A stretch of 21,054 nt of DNA, from assembly GCA_041913505.1 (NCBI GenBank), contig JAYSFC010000059.1, positions 1-21,054 on the forward strand, read 5' to 3'. Below the pieces are notes generated by a model, which saw only the letters and a program-made list of their open reading frames with translations, was not told the origin of the DNA and searched no databases. Source of the DNA: JAYSFC01 sp041913505 (GTDB lineage Bacteria > Pseudomonadota > Gammaproteobacteria > Burkholderiales > Burkholderiaceae_C). Each line of letters starts with the position of its first letter. Position 1 is the stretch's first letter. The translations under genes and the position numbers were made by a program. Below, one piece after another: positions 1-5,940 of the stretch.

Positions 1-1
1 C

Positions 2-367
2 ACCATCCCCTGGGTCATCTACACCAGCCCCGAGATCGCCTGGGTGGGCCGCACAGAGCAGCAGCTCAAGGCCGACGGCGTGAAGTACAAGGCCGGCACC
101 TTCCCGTTCCTCGCCAACGGCCGTGCGCGCGCACTGGGCGATACCACCGGCATGGTCAAGTTCCTGGCCGATGCTGCGACGGACGAAATCCTGGGCGTGC
201 ACATCGTGGGCCCGATGGCCAGCGAGCTGATCTCCGAAGCCGTGGTGGCCATGGAGTTCAAGGCCAGTGCTGAAGACATCGCGCGCATCTGCCACGCCCA
301 CCCCTCGCTGTCCGAAGCGACGAAGGAAGCGGCCCTGGCCGTGGACAAGCGTACGCTGAATTTCTGA
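2..367 (+). CDS. lpdA: Dihydrolipoamide dehydrogenase (E3), C-terminal part
   Basis: This is the last 121 residues of a gene that begins before the window; the frame is open from base 2 to TGA at 365-367. It encodes the dimerisation domain of dihydrolipoamide dehydrogenase, the FAD- and NAD-dependent E3 subunit that reoxidises lipoyl groups in 2-oxoacid dehydrogenase complexes in the cytoplasm. The fragment opens with a Y-T-S-P-E-I-A-W-V-G stretch typical of the family. Near the end it carries the catalytic H-x-H-P-[ST]-L-S-E motif (HAHPSLSE), in which His and Glu form the acid-base dyad acting across the dimer. In Burkholderiales an lpd followed by zapE usually belongs to the 2-oxoglutarate dehydrogenase operon (odhA-odhB-lpd), so this E3 probably serves that complex, although the upstream genes are not visible. 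The fragment looks intact to its normal stop. Confidence 0.95.
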   Translation, partial: TIPWVIYTSPEIAWVGRTEQQLKADGVKYKAGTFPFLANGRARALGDTTGMVKFLADAATDEILGVHIVGPMASELISEAVVAMEFKASAEDIARICHAHPSLSEATKEAALAVDKRTLNF

Positions 368-379
368 TTCTTTTGCGTC

Positions 380-433
380 AAATTGGCTGCAGGTGCTTGT
401 GTTTCAAGCGTTTGCAGCTATTGAAACAATAGC
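380..433. repeat. Interspersed palindromic intergenic repeat, copy 1
   Basis: The space between lpd and zapE is almost filled by an imperfect palindrome. Bases 386-399 (GCTGCAGGTGCTTG) can pair with 405-418 (CAAGCGTTTGCAGC) around a 5-base loop. As RNA of the + strand this gives a continuous 14-bp stem with three G-U pairs, extendable to about 384-420. The flanks (AAATTGGC before, AGCTATTGAA after) match a repeat form I recall as abundant between genes in Acidovorax and related Comamonadaceae. A second, degenerate copy lies near 17686-17729. It may act as an RNA hairpin or weak terminator after lpd; it lacks the T-run of a standard intrinsic terminator. Confidence 0.7.
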
Positions 434-447
434 AATCAGAAACCTGC

Positions 448-1551
448 ATGACCGTATCCGTCCGACAGGCCTACCAGGCCGAACTGGCGCTCAAGGGCTT
501 CCAGAGCGACCCCGCGCAGCTGCGCGCCGTCGAGGCGCTGCAGCGCTGCGCCGACGAGTGGGCCGCGTACAAGGCGCGGCGCTCCAACGCCCTCAAGAAG
601 CTCATCAACCGCCCCGAGATCCCCAAGGGCGTGTACATGTACGGTGGGGTGGGGCGCGGCAAGAGCTTCCTCATGGATTGCTTCTTCAACGCCGTGCCCC
701 TCAAGCGCAAGGTGCGCCTGCACTTCCACGAGTTCATGCGCGAGGTGCACCGCGAGCTGGCCATCCTGCAGGGTACGCAGAACCCGCTCGATGTGCTGGG
801 TGCGCGCATCGCCAAGCGCTACAAGCTGATCTGCTTCGATGAGTTCCACGTTGCGGATATCACGGACGCGATGATCCTGCACCGCCTGCTCGTGGCGCTG
901 TTTGACAACGGCGTGGGCTTCGTCACCACGTCCAACTTCGAGCCCGACGGGCTGTACCCTGGCGGCCTGCACCGCGACCGTATCCTGCCCGCGATCGCAC
1001 TGCTCAACGAGCGCATGCAGGTCGTGAACGTGGACAACGGCACCGACTACCGGCGCCGCACGCTCGAGCATGTGCAGCTCTACCACACGCCCTTGGGGCC
1101 CGATGCCGACGCGGCAATGGCCCAGGCCTTCGACCAGCTCGCCGAGGTGCGCGACGAAGACCCGGTGCTGCACATCGAGGCGCGCGAGATCCGTTCGCGC
1201 CGGCGCGCGGGCGGCGTGGTGTGGTTCGACTTCCGCGAGCTCTGCGGCGGCCCCCGCTCGCAGAACGACTACCTGGAGATCGCGAGCCAGTTCCACACCG
1301 TGCTGCTGTCCAACGTGCCCCACATGCCGGTCAACATGGCATCGCCCGCGCGGCGCTTTACCTGGCTTGTTGATGTGCTCTACGATCGGCGCGTGAAACT
1401 CATCGTCTCTGCCGCCGTGCCGCCCGAGCAGCTCTATACCGAGGGGCCGCTGGCCCATGAATTCCCGCGCACCGTATCGCGCCTCAATGAGATGCAGTCC
1501 AAGGAGTTCCTGGCCCTGGAGCGCCGGGTCGTGGACACGGGGCTGACCTGA
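448..1551 (+). CDS. zapE: Cell division protein ZapE (AFG1-like ATPase)
   Basis: A 367-residue cytoplasmic ATPase of the ZapE/AFG1 family. In E. coli ZapE associates with FtsZ and the constricting ring; mitochondrial Lace1/Afg1 relatives act in protein quality control. The sequence shows a Walker A P-loop (GGVGRGKS, lysine at residue 72) and a Walker B motif (LICFDEFHV, Asp131-Glu132), followed by the family's D-I-T-D-A-M and TTSNF (sensor-like) segments and a late R-R-F-T-W-L-V-D-V-L-Y-D motif. The length fits the family. The ATG at 448 has only a poor ribosome binding site, but it starts at the conserved N-terminal region (VRQAYQAEL) and the repeat hairpin ends just before it. It lies 80 bp after lpd in the same direction, an arrangement common in Burkholderiales. 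The stop codon shares one base with the next start (TGATG). Confidence 0.95.
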   Translation: MTVSVRQAYQAELALKGFQSDPAQLRAVEALQRCADEWAAYKARRSNALKKLINRPEIPKGVYMYGGVGRGKSFLMDCFFNAVPLKRKVRLHFHEFMREVHRELAILQGTQNPLDVLGARIAKRYKLICFDEFHVADITDAMILHRLLVALFDNGVGFVTTSNFEPDGLYPGGLHRDRILPAIALLNERMQVVNVDNGTDYRRRTLEHVQLYHTPLGPDADAAMAQAFDQLAEVRDEDPVLHIEAREIRSRRRAGGVVWFDFRELCGGPRSQNDYLEIASQFHTVLLSNVPHMPVNMASPARRFTWLVDVLYDRRVKLIVSAAVPPEQLYTEGPLAHEFPRTVSRLNEMQSKEFLALERRVVDTGLT

Positions 1552-2210
1552 TGGCGATGCCTAAGCGATGCATGGCCCTGGCCCTGCTGCTGGCGGCTGT
1601 GGTGCTGCCCGCCACGGCACAGACGCCCTCCGACGCCTCCACCGGCACGGATGCCGCGGTCCAGGCGCAGCGCGACGAGGCCCGTGCGCGCATCCAGCGT
1701 GAGCGTGAGGCGCTCGACCAGCGCCGGCGCCGCGAAGAGGCCGCCTGCTACCAGCGCTTTGCGGTGGAGGACTGCCTGTCCGAGGTGCGAGCCAAGGCCC
1801 GTGAGGTGCAGACGCGGCTGCGCCACGAAGAATTCGAGATCAACGACGCGGAGCGCCGCGAAAAGACGGCGCAGCGCCTGCGCTCCATCGAGCAGAAGCA
1901 GCGCGATGCCCAGGAGGCCGCCGACAAGGCCGAGCCTCGGGTGTCCGCGCCGCGTATCTCGGCCTCGGACCGCGCCCGGCGCGAAAGCGAGGCCCGCGAG
2001 CGCGCCGATCGCCAAAAGGCCCACGAACAGTCCCGTGCGGCAGACAACGCAGCCCGTGCAGCGGGGGCGCCATCGCGCGAGGCCGAGGCGCGCGAGCGCT
2101 TCAACGAAAAGCAAAAGGCAGCCCAGGATCGCCGTGAGAAGCAGCGCCAGTCCCAGGCCGAGGCCGAAGCAACGGGGCGCAAGCCCGCTGCCAGCCTGCC
2201 CGCGCCCTGA
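1551..2210 (+). CDS. Exported coiled-coil protein of unknown function
   Basis: A 219-residue protein whose start overlaps the zapE stop by one base, so it is probably translationally coupled to zapE. Residues 1-23 form a clear Sec signal peptide: a basic start (MAMPKR), a hydrophobic core (ALALLLAAVVLP) and an A-T-A cleavage site before Gln24. The rest (about 35-219) is extremely rich in Arg, Glu, Gln and Ala and is predicted by eye to be a long charged helix or coiled coil. Two cysteines, Cys66 and Cys75 (in the AACYQRFAVEDCLSEVR stretch), are spaced so that they could form a disulfide in the periplasm. I recall similar signal-peptide plus C-x8-C plus coiled-coil proteins beside zapE in Burkholderiales, annotated only as hypothetical. 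No enzyme motif is visible. A periplasmic structural or division-linked role is possible from context but unproven. Confidence 0.85.
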   Translation: MAMPKRCMALALLLAAVVLPATAQTPSDASTGTDAAVQAQRDEARARIQREREALDQRRRREEAACYQRFAVEDCLSEVRAKAREVQTRLRHEEFEINDAERREKTAQRLRSIEQKQRDAQEAADKAEPRVSAPRISASDRARRESEARERADRQKAHEQSRAADNAARAAGAPSREAEARERFNEKQKAAQDRREKQRQSQAEAEATGRKPAASLPAP

Positions 2211-2262
2211 CGCGGCGCGCAGCCTGGCTATCTGGTGAACGGGAAGCCCATTCCAGGAAGGC

Positions 2263-3054
2263 TTAGACGGGCGTAAGCCGGGCCGGCTTCTTTTCTTCGA
2301 CCAGGGTCTCGATCTTCACGATCACGAGCGAGAGGTTGTCCCCGCCGCCCCGGGCGCGCGAACGCGCCTTGTCGATGAGGAACTCCGTGGCCTCGCGCGG
2401 CGACAGCGCCTCGATCACGGAGGCGATCTCGTTGGGCGAGAAGTAGTGCCACACCCCATCGCTGCAGGCCATGATCACGTCGCCGGGCTGCAGCTGGCTG
2501 ATCAGGTGTGCTGCCGCGGGCGGATCGCTCTCGGCTCCCAGGCAGCCCACGAGGATGTTGGAGTGCGGGTGGGTGTTGGCCTCGGCCTCGGTGAGCTCGC
2601 CACGGTCCACGAGCGCCTGTACATAGGAATGGTCCAGCGTGCGGTGGATGAGGCGGCCGCCCTGGAAGTGGTAGATGCGCGAATCGCCCGCATGGACCCA
2701 GTGGCAGTCGCCGCGCGGGTTGATGAGAAAGGCCGCGATGGTGCTGTGCGGTTCCTGCTCGGCCGAGATGGCGGTGAGCCGGATCACGATGTGGGCTTCT
2801 TCCACCAGGTTCTTGAGCATCGATGCGGCATCGTCGGTGTCGGGTGAGTAGCGCTCGAAGAGCTGGCGCGCCGTCATCATGACCTGGTCAGACGCCTTGC
2901 GCCCGCCACTGCGGCCGCCCATGCCGTCCGCCACCACGCCCAGTACGCAGCCGTTGTAACGCGGATGCGACAGCAGGGCCACCTGGTCCTGCTGGTACTC
3001 GCGGTCGCCCTTGTGGATGCCGGTCGACGCGATAAGGCGGAATGGTTTGCTCAT
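2263..3054 (-). CDS. PP2C-family protein serine/threonine phosphatase
   Basis: A 263-residue cytoplasmic phosphatase of the metal-dependent PPM/PP2C class (Stp1/PrpC type), which removes phosphate from Ser or Thr on proteins. Motifs run in family order: an N-terminal R-x-x-Q-Q-D metal-binding segment, V-A-D-G-M-G-G, A-G-D-S-R-I-Y, the T-x-D-H-S-Y segment, C-S-D-G-V-W, and the C-terminal D-N-L-S metal site. The conserved aspartates appear to be present, so the enzyme should be active. Bacterial PP2C genes often sit beside an Hpr/PknB-type Ser/Thr kinase gene, but no kinase gene is visible here, so its partner must be elsewhere. It converges with the coiled-coil gene, leaving 52 bp between them, and is divergent from the helicase gene. 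The ATG at 3054 was chosen because the first residues (SKPFRLIASTGIHKGDREYQQD) align with the domain start; its Shine-Dalgarno sequence is weak. Confidence 0.93.
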   Translation of the reverse strand: MSKPFRLIASTGIHKGDREYQQDQVALLSHPRYNGCVLGVVADGMGGRSGGRKASDQVMMTARQLFERYSPDTDDAASMLKNLVEEAHIVIRLTAISAEQEPHSTIAAFLINPRGDCHWVHAGDSRIYHFQGGRLIHRTLDHSYVQALVDRGELTEAEANTHPHSNILVGCLGAESDPPAAAHLISQLQPGDVIMACSDGVWHYFSPNEIASVIEALSPREATEFLIDKARSRARGGGDNLSLVIVKIETLVEEKKPARLTPV

Positions 3055-3113
3055 GCTGTGATTGTGATGTTCTGGTGCATGGATCGTGGAGAACGGCGCA
3101 CAGACTGGCGCTT

Positions 3114-3144
3114 ATTATCGAGCGGCCTGTCGCATTTTTGCCAA
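3114..3144 (-). promoter_or_regulatory. Candidate sigma70 promoter for the PP2C gene
   Basis: On the minus strand TTGGCA (3144-3139) and GATAAT (3119-3114) each match five of six consensus bases. The 19-bp spacer is longer than ideal. The predicted start would leave about a 50-base leader before the phosphatase ATG at 3054. This is one of the few AT-rich spots in the 183-bp divergent region, but it has only sequence resemblance behind it. Confidence 0.4.
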
Positions 3145-3227
3145 GCGCCGCCCCTTGCCAGCTCCCTCCCGCGTTTCTCTTTCCTCCCGGCCCGCCGCCT
3201 GGCGGGCAAGGTTGTCCATCGTAACGC

Positions 3228-3233
3228 AGGAGG
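3228..3233 (+). promoter_or_regulatory. Ribosome binding site that fixes the helicase GTG start
   Basis: A perfect AGGAGG lies four bases before the GTG at 3238. The same frame is open much further upstream, to 2965 inside the opposing phosphatase gene, so this site decides the start. The family's Q-motif region follows about 25 residues later, as expected. Confidence 0.8.
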
Positions 3234-3237
3234 CCGC

Positions 3238-5274
3238 GTGTCCGATCTCGTAGCTACCGTGGCGCAGGCGTTCGCGCCACAGGGGCCCCTGGCCCGTGCG
3301 GATGCGCATTTCCACCCGCGTGCCGGCCAGACTGCCCTGGCCCAGGCCGTGGCGCGCACCATCGCCGAGGGGGGCGTGCTCGTGGCCGAAGCCGGCACGG
3401 GCGTGGGCAAGACCTTTGCCTACTTGGTGCCGGCCCTGCTCAGCGGCGAGCGCGTGCTGGTGTCCACCGCCACCAAGGCATTGCAGGACCAGCTCTACGC
3501 GCGCGACTTGCCGCGCCTGCTCGGTGCCCTGGGCGTGCCGCTGCGTGCCGCCCTCCTCAAGGGGCGCGCGAGCTACCTGTGCCTGCACCGTATGGAGCGC
3601 GCGCGCCAAGGCGGGCCCGGCGTGGCCCACGACCCGCAGGTGCTGCGCGCGCTGGCCCGGGTGGAGGAATGGGCACGCAGCACGCGCAGCGGCGATCTGG
3701 CCGAACTTCCAGGGCTCGATGAGCACTCGCCCGTGTTGCCGCTCGTCACTTCCACGCGCGAGAACTGCCTGGGCTCGGCCTGCCCGCGTTGGGGTGCCTG
3801 CCATGTGAGCCTGGCGCGCAAGGAGGCCCTGGCCGCCGATGTGGTCATCATCAACCACCACCTGTTCTTCGCGGACCTGGCTGTGCGCGAATCCGGCGTG
3901 ACCGAGTTGCTGCCCACCGTGCGCGTAGCGGTATTCGACGAAGCCCATCAACTCAACGAAACCGGTGTGCAGTTCCTGGGTGTTCAGACGGGCATGGGCG
4001 CGCTGCTGGCCTATGCGCGCGATGTGTTGGCCACGGGGCTCGATACGGCGCGCGGATTTGCGGACTGGCTCATCCTGGCGGGTCAGCTGGAGCGCGCCAC
4101 GCGCGATCTGCGCCTGGCTGTGGGCCCCAAGGTGGGCGGCCGGCTGGCCTGGGCAGACGAGGTGCCGCAAGGGGTTCCCGCCGCAGCCTGGCGTGCAGCG
4201 ATGCTGGGTGTGGCGCAGTGTTGCCGGGCCGTGGTGGCGGCGCTCGGGCAGGTGCGAGAAATGGCGCCCGAACTGGCCCGCTTGCACGAGCGTGGTGGCG
4301 AGCTCATGGCGCGCATGGCGCGATTCGCCAAGGCCTGCGGGCCGGATGCGGTGCGCTGGCTCGATGTGGGCGCGCAGCTGCGCTTCGTCGAATCGCCTCT
4401 CGACATCGCAGAGGCCGTGCGCACCCGCCTGCTGGGGGCGCCGCAGGAAGGCTCTGGGCGCAAGGCCTGGATTTTCACGTCGGCCACGCTGGGCGACGAT
4501 GCAGCCTTGCGCTGGTTTACCGAGCCCTGCGGGTTGCAGGAAGCCGAGATCCTGCGCGTGGACAGCCCGTTCGACTACGCACAGCAGGCCGGGCTTTATG
4601 TTCCGCGCGATATGCCCCAGCCCGCCGACCCGGCCCACAGCCCCGCCGTCGCCGCGCTGGCGGGTGACGCGGCTGCGCGCCTGGGCGGGCGCACCCTGGT
4701 GCTGACCACGACCCTCAAGGCGCTGCACACGATTGGCACGGCGCTGCGCGAGCGGCTGGCGGGGCGGGGCATTGAGGTGCTCGTGCAGGGGCAGTGGCCC
4801 AAGCATCGCCTGCTGGAGCGTTTCCGCCAAGGCGCACAGGCGGGGCATGCGGGCTGCGTGCTGGTCGCGTCGGCCAGCTTCTGGGAAGGGGTGGACGTGC
4901 CGGGCGATGCGCTGCAACTGGTCGTGATCGACAAGCTGCCGTTTCCGCCACCGGGGGATCCTCTGGTGGATGCCCGCTCGCACCGGCTGGAAGCCGAGGG
5001 GCGCAGCGCGTTCCGCGACTATGCCTTGCCCGAGGCGGCCGTGGCCCTCAAGCAAGGGGCGGGGCGGCTCATCCGGCACGAGTCCGACCGGGGCGTGCTC
5101 GTGGTGTGCGACCCGCGCCTGTGGACCATGGGCTACGGCAAGCGCCTGCTGGCCGCGCTGCCGCCCATGGCGCGGCTGGCGTCCTTCGAGGCGTTCCATG
5201 CGGCGCTGGAAGCCTTAGCCGGGAACGAAGCGGTATCCGACCCCCGCCTCGGTGATGAGGTGCGCGGGCATTGA
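3238..5274 (+). CDS. Fe-S cluster ATP-dependent DNA helicase, DinG/YoaA (XPD-like)
   Basis: A 678-residue superfamily 2 helicase that should unwind DNA 5' to 3' during repair or R-loop and replication-conflict resolution. From the GTG start, a Q-motif-like F-H-P-R-A-G-Q (25-31) precedes Walker A (G-T-G-V-G-K-T, Lys58). Four cysteines at 115, 177, 182 and 188 match the iron-sulfur ligand spacing of DinG/XPD (long gap, then C-x4-C-x5-C). The DEAH box is at 234-237. The second motor domain has T-S-A-T-L-G, A-S-x-S-F-W-E-G-V-D and Q-G-A-G-R-L-I-R. Length and motifs fit YoaA better than the longer DinG, but the two cannot be separated firmly here. Frame extension upstream to 2965 is rejected because it runs antisense through the phosphatase gene and lacks a ribosome binding site. 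The last 60 bp overlap the convergent kdpE 3' end. Confidence 0.92.
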   Translation: MSDLVATVAQAFAPQGPLARADAHFHPRAGQTALAQAVARTIAEGGVLVAEAGTGVGKTFAYLVPALLSGERVLVSTATKALQDQLYARDLPRLLGALGVPLRAALLKGRASYLCLHRMERARQGGPGVAHDPQVLRALARVEEWARSTRSGDLAELPGLDEHSPVLPLVTSTRENCLGSACPRWGACHVSLARKEALAADVVIINHHLFFADLAVRESGVTELLPTVRVAVFDEAHQLNETGVQFLGVQTGMGALLAYARDVLATGLDTARGFADWLILAGQLERATRDLRLAVGPKVGGRLAWADEVPQGVPAAAWRAAMLGVAQCCRAVVAALGQVREMAPELARLHERGGELMARMARFAKACGPDAVRWLDVGAQLRFVESPLDIAEAVRTRLLGAPQEGSGRKAWIFTSATLGDDAALRWFTEPCGLQEAEILRVDSPFDYAQQAGLYVPRDMPQPADPAHSPAVAALAGDAAARLGGRTLVLTTTLKALHTIGTALRERLAGRGIEVLVQGQWPKHRLLERFRQGAQAGHAGCVLVASASFWEGVDVPGDALQLVVIDKLPFPPPGDPLVDARSHRLEAEGRSAFRDYALPEAAVALKQGAGRLIRHESDRGVLVVCDPRLWTMGYGKRLLAALPPMARLASFEAFHAALEALAGNEAVSDPRLGDEVRGH

Positions 5275-5910
5275 AGGGTTGACCTCGATCTTCTTGCGCA
5301 GGTTGGCCATGTGCACGCGCACGTAGTGCGTGTCCTGCGCATGGCCCGGCCCCCACACCACCTTGAGCAGCTGCTGGTGCGTGATCACGCGGTCGGGCTG
5401 GGCGACCAGGTGCGTGAGCAGCTTGTACTCGATGGGTGTAAGGTGCAGCGCCACGCCGCCGCGCTGTACGGTGCGGCGCACCAGGTCCACCTCGATCGTG
5501 CCAAAGCGCACCACAGGGTCGCCAGTGGGCGTTTGCTGCTGGCTGCGCCGCAACTGGGCGCGCACGCGGGCCATGAGCTCGCCCGCGCCGAAGGGCTTCA
5601 CGAGGTAGTCGTCGGCGCCAGCATCGAGCGCAGCAATCTTGTCGGCCTCGCCGCTGCGTGCCGAGAGCACGATCACGGGAATGGCGGACCAGGTGCGCAG
5701 GTCGCGGACCAGATCGACGCCGTCGCCATCGGGCAGGCCCAGGTCCAGCACCACGAGGTCGGGGCGGCGTGTGCCGGCTTCGATGAGGCCGCGCTTCAGG
5801 CTGTCGGCCTCGTGGACCGTGTGGCCCTCGGTCTCCAGGGTGAGCCGCACGAAGCGGCGGATGCCGGCCTCGTCCTCGACAATCAGGATGTGGGGAGTGG
5901 TTTCGCTCAT
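5215..5910 (-). CDS. kdpE: KdpE response regulator of the K+ transport operon
   Basis: A 231-residue OmpR/PhoB-family response regulator that, when phosphorylated by KdpD, activates kdp transcription. The receiver domain (about 7-120) carries the acidic pair Glu12-Asp13, the phospho-acceptor Asp56 in V-V-L-D-L-G-L-P-D-G-D-G, the switch Ser in I-V-L-S-A-R and the Lys in L-V-K-P-F. The C-terminal winged helix (about 135-229) has the L-T-P-I-E-Y-K-L-L start and the V-R-V-H-M-A-N-L-R-K-K-I recognition helix typical of KdpE, ending in G-V-G-Y-R-F. It is the last gene of the operon, 30 bp after kdpD. Its ribosome binding site is weak, so translation may depend on coupling. Its final 60 bp lie antisense to the helicase gene. 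Confidence 0.96.
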   Translation of the reverse strand: MSETTPHILIVEDEAGIRRFVRLTLETEGHTVHEADSLKRGLIEAGTRRPDLVVLDLGLPDGDGVDLVRDLRTWSAIPVIVLSARSGEADKIAALDAGADDYLVKPFGAGELMARVRAQLRRSQQQTPTGDPVVRFGTIEVDLVRRTVQRGGVALHLTPIEYKLLTHLVAQPDRVITHQQLLKVVWGPGHAQDTHYVRVHMANLRKKIEVNPSMPAHLITEAGVGYRFVPG

Positions 5911-5940
5911 CAGAGGGCTATCTTGGCATGCGGGTGGCTC

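Noticed and set aside
2965..3237. Possible N-terminal extension of the helicase to 2965
   Set aside because: It runs antisense through the start of the phosphatase gene and has no ribosome binding site, whereas GTG 3238 has a perfect AGGAGG and begins just before the helicase Q-motif.
3115..5199. A long open frame (694 codons) on the minus strand opposite the helicase gene
   Set aside because: It is antisense to a strongly supported helicase frame, has no recognisable motifs, and such long shadow frames are normal in GC-rich coding DNA. The same holds for frames opposite zapE, the collagen-like gene and yebC.
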